Origin: Planctomycetota bacterium
GTDB taxonomy: Bacteria > Planctomycetota > Brocadiia > SM23-32 > JAKLEA01
Reading direction: 5' to 3'
DNA: 64,000 bases
Assembly (NCBI GenBank): GCA_022711755.1
Contig: JAKLEA010000003.1
Span: 186,001-250,000 of the forward strand
Position 1 is the stretch's first letter; each line of letters begins with the position of its first letter. The notes under the pieces are model-generated. The model had not been told where the DNA came from and did not search any database. It worked only from the letters and a program-made list of their open reading frames with translations. Shown here piece by piece: positions 18,686 to 27,045 of the stretch. The translations under genes and the position numbers were made by a program.

Positions 18686-19885
18686 CTATAAACTCTCGCC
18701 GCGCTTCATGGGTTTCATCCCGAAAAGATACCTTGCGCCGTTGGTTCTGCGAGCGAACAAATCATAAATGATGATTGTAGCCGCGAATGTCAACGCGCAG
18801 ATTATCAGGAATCGCAATCCTGCCGACATGTTCCAGCGCATGACCTTGAACCCGATCAGACATATGACGGTCTGATGAAGGATGTAAAAGGGATATGTCG
18901 CCTCCGAGACGTATGGCAGCAGGCGATTGCTGAAGCTCAGAAATCGCCTGCCGTAGCAGAGGATTGTCAGGACAAAAAACCACCTGTTGACCGCGCCAAG
19001 CGTCTGGGAGAGCATGGAACCGGGCGAATATCCCAGCGGCGGGACAATCTTTAACAGGTTGATGGCTATGCCCACGCCAAGCGTGCCGAGGGCGAATGCC
19101 AGCGCAAAACCTCCATCCCGATCAAGCGCCATCTGGAATCTCTCATCCGACATTATCAGGAAGCCGAAAATGAAATAGCTGATGTAGGTGATGAAGTTCG
19201 CCCAGTCCCACACAAGGTTCTGCATCCCGGGGAAGGCCGGGCGCAGCAGAATCTCGCTGAGGACGATTGGAATGACCAGGAGGAAGATGCCGCCGCGTTT
19301 TTCACATAAGGTTGCCGTCCTCTCCCTGATGCCGGAATCCCGCGACTCCCTGATCCGCATAAAAAGCCTTACGCATATCAGCGAGAATACGAAGAGATAA
19401 AGGACGAACCACATGTGCATCCAGCTCAGGTTGCCCTTTGGATATATTCCTTTGCAGAAGTCCGGATAGAATTGAAGATATGACCCATTGAATGCCCCCT
19501 CGTTGACACGCTGAAGATAGGTCTGCGGCGGGGCGATCACGATGGTCCCGAATACGAGCGGGACGAAGAGGCGTTTGAATCGCTCCTCAACGTACTGGCC
19601 CGGCGTTCGCTTCCGCAGCGCGAACCAAGAGCCGATGCCGGACAGGGCGAAGAGAAGCGGCATGTGGAACTGATGCAATATGCCGCAGAAGTAGGCGAAC
19701 GCCTCGTGATTTTCGCCGGTCTTGAGTGGGAAGAAGCCCCAATCGCAGAACAGCAGCCCCGTATGGAACGGGACCAGAAGCAGCACGGCGAACGCCCGCA
19801 GCCAGTCAACGTCCGGGCGGCGATCCGCGCTCAATGCGAACGTCGGGTCATTCGGACCGCCGGCAACACTAGTCTGAGCGGACAT
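18686..19885 (-). CDS. Acyltransferase-3 family membrane protein (OpgC/OafA-like)
   Basis: 399 residues with about ten transmembrane segments. The first begins DWLRAFAVLLLVPFHTGLLF, the typical start of acyltransferase 3 proteins with the catalytic-site His (in PFHTG). HQFHMPLLFALSGIGSWFAL and a late YPFYILHQTVICLIGF follow in family order. Such enzymes O-acylate sugars or glycans from the cytoplasmic acyl-CoA pool; OpgC succinylates periplasmic glucans. The substrate cannot be read here. GGAGG lies 6 bases before the ATG. It follows the Gfo/Idh/MocA gene by 16 bases, so they are co-transcribed. Confidence 0.85.
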   Translation of the reverse strand: MSAQTSVAGGPNDPTFALSADRRPDVDWLRAFAVLLLVPFHTGLLFCDWGFFPLKTGENHEAFAYFCGILHQFHMPLLFALSGIGSWFALRKRTPGQYVEERFKRLFVPLVFGTIVIAPPQTYLQRVNEGAFNGSYLQFYPDFCKGIYPKGNLSWMHMWFVLYLFVFSLICVRLFMRIRESRDSGIRERTATLCEKRGGIFLLVIPIVLSEILLRPAFPGMQNLVWDWANFITYISYFIFGFLIMSDERFQMALDRDGGFALAFALGTLGVGIAINLLKIVPPLGYSPGSMLSQTLGAVNRWFFVLTILCYGRRFLSFSNRLLPYVSEATYPFYILHQTVICLIGFKVMRWNMSAGLRFLIICALTFAATIIIYDLFARRTNGARYLFGMKPMKRGESL

Positions 19886-19901
19886 CGGCGGCCTCCGCGA
19901 G

Positions 19902-20882
19902 TCAACCCATCTCGACCGGCTTGCCGGTTTTCAGTGAATCCTTTATCGCAAGGCACACGGCGATGGACTTCGCCGCGTCCGACGCCGGGACGGGATTGGC
20001 GCTCTCGCCGCGGACTGCCTTCAGGAAGGCATCAATCTCCTCGGGGAAGCCGTTTGGATTGAATTCGCGGGATTCCGTCCTGCCGCTTCCGCGCATGGAC
20101 CAGCGCAGCAGGTTCGGCCTGTCAAACGGGCCGGTCATGTGCGCCGTCGCCTTGTCGGTCGCCAGGTAAAGGCTCTCGCTTGCAAAGTTCCACTCCGAGC
20201 CGTAGCCGAGGGCCAGCGAGGCGACCGCGCCGCTCCTGAACTTGAGCGTCGCGCAGGCCAGGTCCGGCACGGGCCGGCGATGCTCCATGAACAGGTTGCC
20301 GCCGGCCGCATAAACGGTTTCCACGTCGCCGATGAGGTGGCGCAGGATGTCTATCATGTGGACGGAGTTCTCGACCAGCGGACCCCCGCCCTGACCGTCG
20401 TCCCAGAACCAGTCAAGCTCGACGCGGCCGAGCCAGTAGAGCGCCGACGCCGCTTTCACCGGCCCCCATTCGCCGGAGACCTTTTCCTTCAGGAAGCGGT
20501 TAGGTTCAATGAAGCGCTTTTTCTGCGCGACCATCAGGACGCGCCCGCCCTCCTCGCCCAGACGCGCCAGCGTCTCGCACTCGATCGCTGTGGCGGCGAG
20601 CGGCTTCTCTACCAGAACATGCGCCCCGGCCTCTATGCAGGCCTTAGCCTGGGGATAGTGCAGATGCGGTGGTGTGGCGATGCTTACGATATCGGGCTTC
20701 GCCGCCGCGAGCATCGCATCCAGGTCGCCGAACGTCGGCGCGGGAGTGGCCTCCGCCGCCTGCCGAAGACGTTCCGGAACAGTATCCACCAGACCGACGA
20801 GTTCAACGTCCGCGCGCTCCGCATAGACAGCCGCATGCGCCTTGCCGATGCCGAGACCAACCACTGCCGCCCGCATTTTCAT
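19902..20882 (-). CDS. Gfo/Idh/MocA family NAD(P)-dependent oxidoreductase
   Basis: 326 residues. The Rossmann motif VVGLGIGKAHAAVYAERADVELVG is at the N-terminus. The signature Lys motif EKPLAATAIECE follows, then MVAQKKRFIEPNRFLKE and GGPLVENSVHMIDILRHLIGDVE with the catalytic-region His. These enzymes oxidise or reduce sugars, inositols or nucleotide sugars. The specific substrate is not evident; pairing with an O-acyltransferase suggests glycan precursor work. AAGGAGGAAG precedes the ATG. Confidence 0.9.
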   Translation of the reverse strand: MKMRAAVVGLGIGKAHAAVYAERADVELVGLVDTVPERLRQAAEATPAPTFGDLDAMLAAAKPDIVSIATPPHLHYPQAKACIEAGAHVLVEKPLAATAIECETLARLGEEGGRVLMVAQKKRFIEPNRFLKEKVSGEWGPVKAASALYWLGRVELDWFWDDGQGGGPLVENSVHMIDILRHLIGDVETVYAAGGNLFMEHRRPVPDLACATLKFRSGAVASLALGYGSEWNFASESLYLATDKATAHMTGPFDRPNLLRWSMRGSGRTESREFNPNGFPEEIDAFLKAVRGESANPVPASDAAKSIAVCLAIKDSLKTGKPVEMG

Positions 20883-21025
20883 GTGCTTCCTCCTTGTAAA
20901 GGTCCTCCCCGGATGCTGATCGGAATTTTACGACGAAACGCCCGCTTTGCGCTACGGGATTCCGGCAATTTGCCGCTTGCGCCATGGCAGCGGACAGGAC
21001 GATGGTGAATCCCAGCTAACACAAC

Positions 21026-22696
21026 TCAGTAAAAATCGTCCCAGTCGGGAAGAATGTAGCCCGGAACTCCGGCGCGGTTCATGTTCCCCTCGCGCAGATC
21101 GTCATGCCAGTTGCGCGCCTGCCCGATAAGGTCGGGACGGACAAAGATCACAGTGGTCATGCCGGGATAGTGGACGAACTGCCCCATAACTTGATATTTC
21201 GCATCCATCGCGCCGCGATAGAGCGCGCCGTCAAAGCTTGAAAAGATCGCCGGCGAATCCGTGTCCCGGATCATGCGCGAGGTGACGAGGATTATCTCGG
21301 GGGAGCGGCTGAGCGTCTCGCCGGTCATGGCCGCCTCCCTCTCGGCGCGGGATGCCTTCATATTCCAGATGAGCGCCATCCTGCGATCAACGAGTCCAAA
21401 GATGTCAATGCTCCTGAAACCGCTTAAATAGAAGAATGCTCCCTGCCGCTTGTAGGCCACCGTCGCGCCAGGCGGGAAATGGCTGACCGCCCACTGCGCC
21501 ATCTCCGGCTCGGTCTTCGAGCGCATCAGGTCAAGCGGATAGCATTCTTCCATGCGACTGAGGCGAAGATTGCCGGGCAGGTTCAACGCGCAAAGGCCGG
21601 CGGAGGCGATAACAAGCAGTCTGCCGAATCTGCCGCCCGCCATCGGGCGCGTCATGCGCCCCATACCCGCCGCGATAAGAACACACAGGATAGGAAAGAC
21701 CGTCGTCCAGAACCGCCCGAACGGCATCCAGTCCACGCCGCTTCTCAATGTGAAGAGCGCCTGAAGGCAGACGAATGAGAACATTACAAGTCCGCGGCGG
21801 GAGCTTCCGATCTCGATTGCCGCCGGGATAAGTAGAACGCCCAGGAAACCCCACCAGCCTGCCCAGCTCCGGAAATAGAGAAGCCCGCCCCACGGAAACG
21901 GCGGGCCGAAGATATCGGACGGTTTGGCGTAGTAAGTATTCGGAAGGATCGTCGGATAGTAGGCAAGACGGAACGCCGCGTAACACGCGCCGGGAAGAAT
22001 CGCAAGGAAGATCGCCGCAATTGCGCGCTTCAGGGAGATTTCCTTCCTGCGCGCGGACAGGGCGGCGACGACGCAGAACACGAATACGAACATCGGGCTT
22101 TCAGGCCTGCTGACGCCCAGCAACCCGGCGACGATCCCCGCCGCAATGAAGGGCGGAACAGGCCGGGAAAGAAACCATGCCAGCGCTGTGACCAGAAGCG
22201 CGTGAGGAATGGTTTCCATGCCGCTCACGGCGAAGACGGGCAGCCCCACAGACGCGCAGAACAGGCTCAAACCGACAGCGGCAGCGGGCATAAATCCCGC
22301 CTGAGAGATGTTGTTTGAAGACGCCGCGCCCGACCTGATAACTGCGTCCCGGATCATCTGGGATGTGATCAAAGCGAGCGCGCCCAGAGACGCCAGCCCC
22401 GCAACCTTCGAGAAGGCAATCATCGGCAGACCGAACTTCGCAACGCCCGCAAGCAGCAGGGTCCAGAGCGGATTGCTGAAACCCTCAACGCGCTCGCCAT
22501 CCTGAAAGACGAGGCCCTTCCCCTGCGCCAGATTTCTTGAATATGCGTAGGTGATGTAGGAGTCGTCCGCCGTCCAGTTCCAGAAAACGAGGGCCTGCGT
22601 CAGGAGGACGATAAATATCAGGATCGTGGCGATGCGCCACGCGCGGATCCCCATCGCTACAGCGGGCTTTGGCATGCCTGGATTATGCTCATCCAT
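21026..22696 (-). CDS. GT-C-type glycosyltransferase-like membrane protein
   Basis: 556 residues with about 11 transmembrane segments. After the first segment comes WTADDSYITYAYSRNLAQGKG, then FQDGERVEGFSNPLWTLLLAG. The paired acidic residues in the first external loop and the EGFSNPLW stretch are hallmarks of the GT-C family related to mycobacterial AftB and ArnT-like enzymes, which use polyprenyl-phosphate sugars on the outer face of the membrane. A C-terminal soluble domain of about 150 residues follows. The ATG at 22696 lacks a clear ribosome site; M8 is an alternative. Confidence 0.7.
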   Translation of the reverse strand: MDEHNPGMPKPAVAMGIRAWRIATILIFIVLLTQALVFWNWTADDSYITYAYSRNLAQGKGLVFQDGERVEGFSNPLWTLLLAGVAKFGLPMIAFSKVAGLASLGALALITSQMIRDAVIRSGAASSNNISQAGFMPAAAVGLSLFCASVGLPVFAVSGMETIPHALLVTALAWFLSRPVPPFIAAGIVAGLLGVSRPESPMFVFVFCVVAALSARRKEISLKRAIAAIFLAILPGACYAAFRLAYYPTILPNTYYAKPSDIFGPPFPWGGLLYFRSWAGWWGFLGVLLIPAAIEIGSSRRGLVMFSFVCLQALFTLRSGVDWMPFGRFWTTVFPILCVLIAAGMGRMTRPMAGGRFGRLLVIASAGLCALNLPGNLRLSRMEECYPLDLMRSKTEPEMAQWAVSHFPPGATVAYKRQGAFFYLSGFRSIDIFGLVDRRMALIWNMKASRAEREAAMTGETLSRSPEIILVTSRMIRDTDSPAIFSSFDGALYRGAMDAKYQVMGQFVHYPGMTTVIFVRPDLIGQARNWHDDLREGNMNRAGVPGYILPDWDDFY

Positions 22697-22800
22697 GAAC
22701 GGATGGAAATGCTACAACGATGTCGGCAACGCCGCAGGCGCATGTGTTAACGCGCTGCCATCCCCGCGCCGTTAACACAGTGTTGGCGCTTTGCGGGCGC

Positions 22801-25053
22801 TTATGGTTTTGCAGGCGCGGGCGGCGCCGCCGCAGGGGCCGGGGCTGTCGCGGCAGCTTCAGCCGGCGGAGGCGTGGCCGCAGTCGCGCGGGGTCTGATG
22901 AAAGTCCACCACCATCCTATGGCCGTGCCGAGGATAAGCCCCAGGATCATGGCAATGATCCTGTTGCGGCGCCTGGCCTTCACGTCCTCGAACGGGTCCT
23001 TAAGGGAACGCCTGGCATTGGGAGGCAGCTTCTTGACGGCTGTCAGCCTGGCGCCAAGCGGGATATTGATCTTTATGCGGCCGTTGATGGCCCAACCGGT
23101 TCCCTCCAGAATCGGGCCAAGCGTTCTCTGCCGCAACTTAAGCCATGCGATAATCATTGAAGGCCCTGAAATCACAATTACGATTCCGCCCAACACAAGC
23201 GCCGCATGGAACCACCCCATTTTAACGAATGCAGTCATGATCGCGCCAAAAGCCCCGCCAATTGCGCCCAGGGCAAGACCGATGGCGGCAAAAATCCCCG
23301 CGAATCGCGCTATGTCAAACGGGTCCTTCTTCAATGGCGTTTTACCGGCACTGATGACTGCGGAAGGCTCCGTTGCTGCGGCAGCGGCGGCCTTATCCTG
23401 AATTGCTTTATCCTTGGTCGCCGCGAATTTCTCGATTTGAGCCTCAATCAGCTTCATGAACTTCTTGTAAGGACTGAGAAACGCCTGGCGGACGCTGATC
23501 GGGTTGTCAATGATTTTTACAATCGTGGCGTCCCAATCCCTCCCCTGGCGGTCATAAAAGACGCCGTTGCGCCCGACCATCAGGTAGTCGGGATCGCCCT
23601 GAGTGACTGCCGCCACTATGTTTATTTTGTCCAGCCCCTTGCGGACGCAAACACAATAAATCAGATATATCTTGCTCAATGTCGCGATCGCGGAATGCGC
23701 GTTGGGATCATCAATGCGCACGCACAGGTCGTAACTGCGCTGGTCGAGGTAAAGAGTCCCGGTTTGGAATATTGCGGAACCTCGCATGTCATAAAAGTCG
23801 GCGAAATTGATGAAATTTGTCAGCAGGTTATATAGATCTCGACAGTACCGCGCCAGCCGTTCGACGTGCCCCATGCCGGACACCTCTGCGGCAAGGGCCA
23901 TATCCTGCCGGATAAGGTCCTCAATCACTGATTTTACATTGCCGGCCATTATTTCCCGGACGCGCGCGACGCCGAGCGACTCGACCGCTGCGCCCTTCTT
24001 GGAGCCCATCCATCCCTCATATGCCGCAAGCTTGGCTTGAACACTGCCCCAGTCGCTCTCGGAAAGAGTCGCCTTGTCCGCCCCAAGAAGCGGCGTGACA
24101 ACCGCATTGCGGAACGCCTCGACCTGTTTCACCCAAGCCGGATTGACGCCTTCGACCATGTTGAACGGACGCTTCGGTTCTATCTTCTGTATTGGAAGTC
24201 CGCCCATGTCCCCCGCTGACTTTGACAGGTCCTTGGCGGCCAGCGCGGCATACTCCGAATCCGGCAGATTCAACGGGCCTGTCGCCCGCTGATCAAACGC
24301 AGCCAGGCGGCATCGCGCAAAATAATCATCCAGCTTGGGCCGGACAACCTGGAGTGCGGCAAAGGCCCCCGCTGTCGCGTCGCCCAGCGGCAGCACGCCC
24401 TCCCCGGCTGGGGAGATCGCTTCTCCTATCTGTTTCCAATCGCTGTAATCCTTCAATGCTGCGAAGAAAGCGTCAACCTTGGCCTGATTCACTCCGGGTT
24501 GCCCGCTTCGGTCCATCTCTCCGCCCATGCAGACAATGATTTCGCCTATGATCTTTGCCGCGTCCGCATCGGGGCAGGCGGAGGCTGGGATGATGCCGTC
24601 AGCGTTGAATAATGTTTGAGCGAATATCTTCGCGGTATCAGTCGCTTCAGCGACGGTTATTGATGTGGCGTCAGGCTTGCCCAGATTTATCAAAATGCGT
24701 TTCGCCGAGATAAGCGTCGCCTTGCCCAGGTCGGTCTGGTCATTGATGGATGCCAGTGGAAGGCCGTCGGCGCACTTTGTCAACTCGCCGGGGTTCTTCA
24801 GTTGGCCGCACGCCCACTTAACAGCCTCAAGAATCTCTGGAATGCGAACCCGTCCGTCCTTATCAGTATCAATAAGCTCAAGTGTCTTCACATCATATTC
24901 AAGACCCTTCACCGGGCAGCTCAGCGCCACCCAGAGCTTGGGATCCAGCTTGTCAAGGTTAGCCAGATCAAGGGCGGAATCCAGATTGACCTGATCAAGA
25001 CCGCCGGCCCGAAAAAATCTCCAGACGTGTCCCTTTGGAATTAATGTAACCAT
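22801..25053 (-). CDS. EF-hand domain membrane protein of unknown function
   Basis: About 750 residues. A canonical 12-residue calcium-type loop, DTDKDGRVRIPE, lies near residue 62, followed by a large, mostly helical domain. Near the C-terminus are three transmembrane stretches (FAGIFAAIGLALGAIGGAFG, HAALVLGGIVIVISG and IIAMILGLILGTAIGWWW), then an Ala/Pro-rich tail. There is no signal peptide, so the large domain is probably cytoplasmic. I recognise no enzyme motif. The ATG at 25053 has AAGGAG 9 bases upstream; a 7-codon-earlier ATG overlaps that site and is less likely. It is divergent from thioredoxin. Confidence 0.7.
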   Translation of the reverse strand: MVTLIPKGHVWRFFRAGGLDQVNLDSALDLANLDKLDPKLWVALSCPVKGLEYDVKTLELIDTDKDGRVRIPEILEAVKWACGQLKNPGELTKCADGLPLASINDQTDLGKATLISAKRILINLGKPDATSITVAEATDTAKIFAQTLFNADGIIPASACPDADAAKIIGEIIVCMGGEMDRSGQPGVNQAKVDAFFAALKDYSDWKQIGEAISPAGEGVLPLGDATAGAFAALQVVRPKLDDYFARCRLAAFDQRATGPLNLPDSEYAALAAKDLSKSAGDMGGLPIQKIEPKRPFNMVEGVNPAWVKQVEAFRNAVVTPLLGADKATLSESDWGSVQAKLAAYEGWMGSKKGAAVESLGVARVREIMAGNVKSVIEDLIRQDMALAAEVSGMGHVERLARYCRDLYNLLTNFINFADFYDMRGSAIFQTGTLYLDQRSYDLCVRIDDPNAHSAIATLSKIYLIYCVCVRKGLDKINIVAAVTQGDPDYLMVGRNGVFYDRQGRDWDATIVKIIDNPISVRQAFLSPYKKFMKLIEAQIEKFAATKDKAIQDKAAAAAATEPSAVISAGKTPLKKDPFDIARFAGIFAAIGLALGAIGGAFGAIMTAFVKMGWFHAALVLGGIVIVISGPSMIIAWLKLRQRTLGPILEGTGWAINGRIKINIPLGARLTAVKKLPPNARRSLKDPFEDVKARRRNRIIAMILGLILGTAIGWWWTFIRPRATAATPPPAEAAATAPAPAAAPPAPAKP

Positions 25054-25206
25054 TCTGCCGTCTCTCCTTGCCATGCAGGATCACAGGCGAGATACATAAC
25101 CTCTCATTTGAGTTTCCCGCTTGCGGGGGCATGTTACCAAATGTCTCCTTCTGACGCCATACGTTCTCGACCGCATGGGATTCGCCGCATCTTTTCCGCG
25201 ATTTGA

Positions 25207-25234
25207 TTGACACGCCGCGCCATGCCCATATGAT
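25207..25234 (+). promoter_or_regulatory. Strong sigma70-type promoter for thioredoxin
   Basis: TTGACA (25207-25212), a 16-base spacer and TATGAT (25229-25234). It lies about 50 bases before the thioredoxin ATG in the divergent region. Confidence 0.65.
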
Positions 25235-25285
25235 AGATACAGTTTCTGACATCCGGACCATGGCTTATGACCAGTGGAGCGTGAC

Positions 25286-25606
25286 ATGTCACAGAATGTG
25301 AAGGAAATCAACGACGCCGAATTCGACGCGGAGGTGCTTCAGTCCGAGTTGCCGGTACTCGTGGACTTCTGGGCGCCGTGGTGCGGCCCGTGCCGCATGA
25401 TGGCCCCGGTGCTGGAAGAGGTAGCCGCCGAGACATTAGGGAAACTGAAGGTATGCAAGATTGACGTTGACAAGAACGGCGAACAGGCCGGGGCGTTCGG
25501 GGTGCAGGCGATACCGACCTTGATCCTCTTCAAGGGCGGCGAGGTTGCAACCCGCCTGACCGGATTCCGGCAGAAGGCCGACCTGCTCAAGGCTCTGGCG
25601 ATCTAG
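25286..25606 (+). CDS. trxA: Thioredoxin
   Basis: 106 residues of the classic thioredoxin fold. VLVDFWAPWCGPCRMMAPVLEE has the redox Cys pair at about residues 33 and 36. IDVDKN, the cis-Pro in VQAIPTLILFKGGE and a C-terminal helix are present. It reduces protein disulfides in the cytoplasm. The ATG at 25286 has GTGGAG upstream; an in-frame GTG 12 bases earlier is less likely. It precedes the rhomboid gene by about 80 bases. Confidence 0.95.
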   Translation: MSQNVKEINDAEFDAEVLQSELPVLVDFWAPWCGPCRMMAPVLEEVAAETLGKLKVCKIDVDKNGEQAGAFGVQAIPTLILFKGGEVATRLTGFRQKADLLKALAI

Positions 25607-25689
25607 GGCCGGGAGCCGGGAAACATGGCTTCCCGCTTTGAAGATTGCGGCATGGCTGCGGCGCTCCAAAGCCGGGACGGACCGGTCAC

Positions 25690-27021
25690 ATGCTTGAACA
25701 GAAAATCTGGTGGGTTGACCAGTTCGGCAAGGTACAGGGTCCGTACTCCGCGCTGGAGTTGCGCGATCTGGTACAGAAGGGCCATGTCTCGCCTCATGCC
25801 GAGGTTTGGAGAACCGGGGGCGTTTTCCGTGGAACCGCGGAGCAGGTGCTTCAAGCTATAAACGACGCGCAGGAGTATCGCGAGAGCGAGGAATTTGTCG
25901 AACGGCTCGACGAGCTTGCCCCAACCACGCACGCGACGTACTTCCTGATCGCCGCCAACGCCCTCTGGTTCGTCTTCATGCTGATGAACGGGGTTGATAT
26001 TTCCCGCCCGACAACCGCTCAGATAGAACGATTCGGGGCCTTGAGCGGGGTCCGCGTCATCGAGGGTGAACCGTGGAGACTCCTCTCCGCCGCATTCGTA
26101 CACGTGGGGATATTCCACATCGCCCTGAACATGTGGTGTCTATGGAACGTCGGGCCTCTGCTGGAAAGGATGATGGGGCGGACGGCGTTTGCGATCGCGT
26201 ATCTTGCCTCGGCGCTTGGGGGGAGTCTTTGCGGGCTTTGGCTTCATCCGCTGATTGTATCGGCAGGGGCGTCCGGAGCCGTTTTCGGGCTTTTCGGGGC
26301 GCTGGTGGGTTTTGCCGTGCTTCGCAGAGGGGATATGCAGGGCGTCTTCGGAAGGCTGGCAAAGAGTGGCGCAAAGGTAGTGGCGGCAAATCTGTTTTTC
26401 GGATTTCTGATACCGAACATTGATAACGCGGCGCATGTCGGGGGACTTGTGACGGGCGCCGTCTTCGGCGCGGTGTTAAGCCGCGACCTTAGGGCGTCCG
26501 CTCCCAAGAGGAGTTTTTATCAGGTTATTGTTGCGTTGGTTCTGATCGCCGGCATGGTTTACGGATCGCATTATCGCATAATGGAATTGCGGCGTCCTGA
26601 AAATGCGGACATGGCCCCGGTCCGGATGGGAAAGCTTATGAAGGAGATTGATCAGGCGGAAAAACTTTCGGCAGAGCGCATAACGGCGGCCTACGCATCG
26701 CTTCAGGGGGGATTCACTACTCCCGCCGAGTTCGCCGGAGAGATACGCGGTAGCATAATACCGCTCTGGGAGAAGGCTGAAGCGGACGCGCAGCCGTTTG
26801 AGGCCATGACCCTCCGTCCGGACTGCCCGCAAGCGCTTGCAGAGGAGATCGCACTGCTCGGTCAGTTCATGGGCTTGAGACTGGAATACTGGCGGTTGCT
26901 TGCGGATGACGCTGCCGACCCGGAGGCGGACTACGGGCAGAAGCTCAGGGGCCTTGCGTTCAGCGCGGACGAGGCGCTGAGGAGATTGCAGATATTGCGG
27001 GCAATGCGGCGATTGCCGTGA
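25690..27021 (+). CDS. Rhomboid intramembrane serine protease with N-terminal GYF_2-like domain
   Basis: About 443 residues. The N-terminal 50 residues (WWVDQFGKVQGPYSALELRD ending EVWRTGG) match the GYF_2/DUF4339 fold, a likely protein-interaction module. The rhomboid core follows: HVGIFHIALNMWCLWNVGPL, GASGAVFGLFGALVGF with the catalytic Ser, and NIDNAAHVGGLVTG with the catalytic His. A roughly 140-residue helical C-terminal domain follows the last membrane segment. It cleaves transmembrane substrates within the bilayer. I prefer ATG 25690 because the upstream in-frame codons lie outside the domain; its ribosome site is weak. Confidence 0.88.
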   Translation: MLEQKIWWVDQFGKVQGPYSALELRDLVQKGHVSPHAEVWRTGGVFRGTAEQVLQAINDAQEYRESEEFVERLDELAPTTHATYFLIAANALWFVFMLMNGVDISRPTTAQIERFGALSGVRVIEGEPWRLLSAAFVHVGIFHIALNMWCLWNVGPLLERMMGRTAFAIAYLASALGGSLCGLWLHPLIVSAGASGAVFGLFGALVGFAVLRRGDMQGVFGRLAKSGAKVVAANLFFGFLIPNIDNAAHVGGLVTGAVFGAVLSRDLRASAPKRSFYQVIVALVLIAGMVYGSHYRIMELRRPENADMAPVRMGKLMKEIDQAEKLSAERITAAYASLQGGFTTPAEFAGEIRGSIIPLWEKAEADAQPFEAMTLRPDCPQALAEEIALLGQFMGLRLEYWRLLADDAADPEADYGQKLRGLAFSADEALRRLQILRAMRRLP

Positions 27022-27045
27022 ACCGCGGAAATGCCCCCCTTCTCA

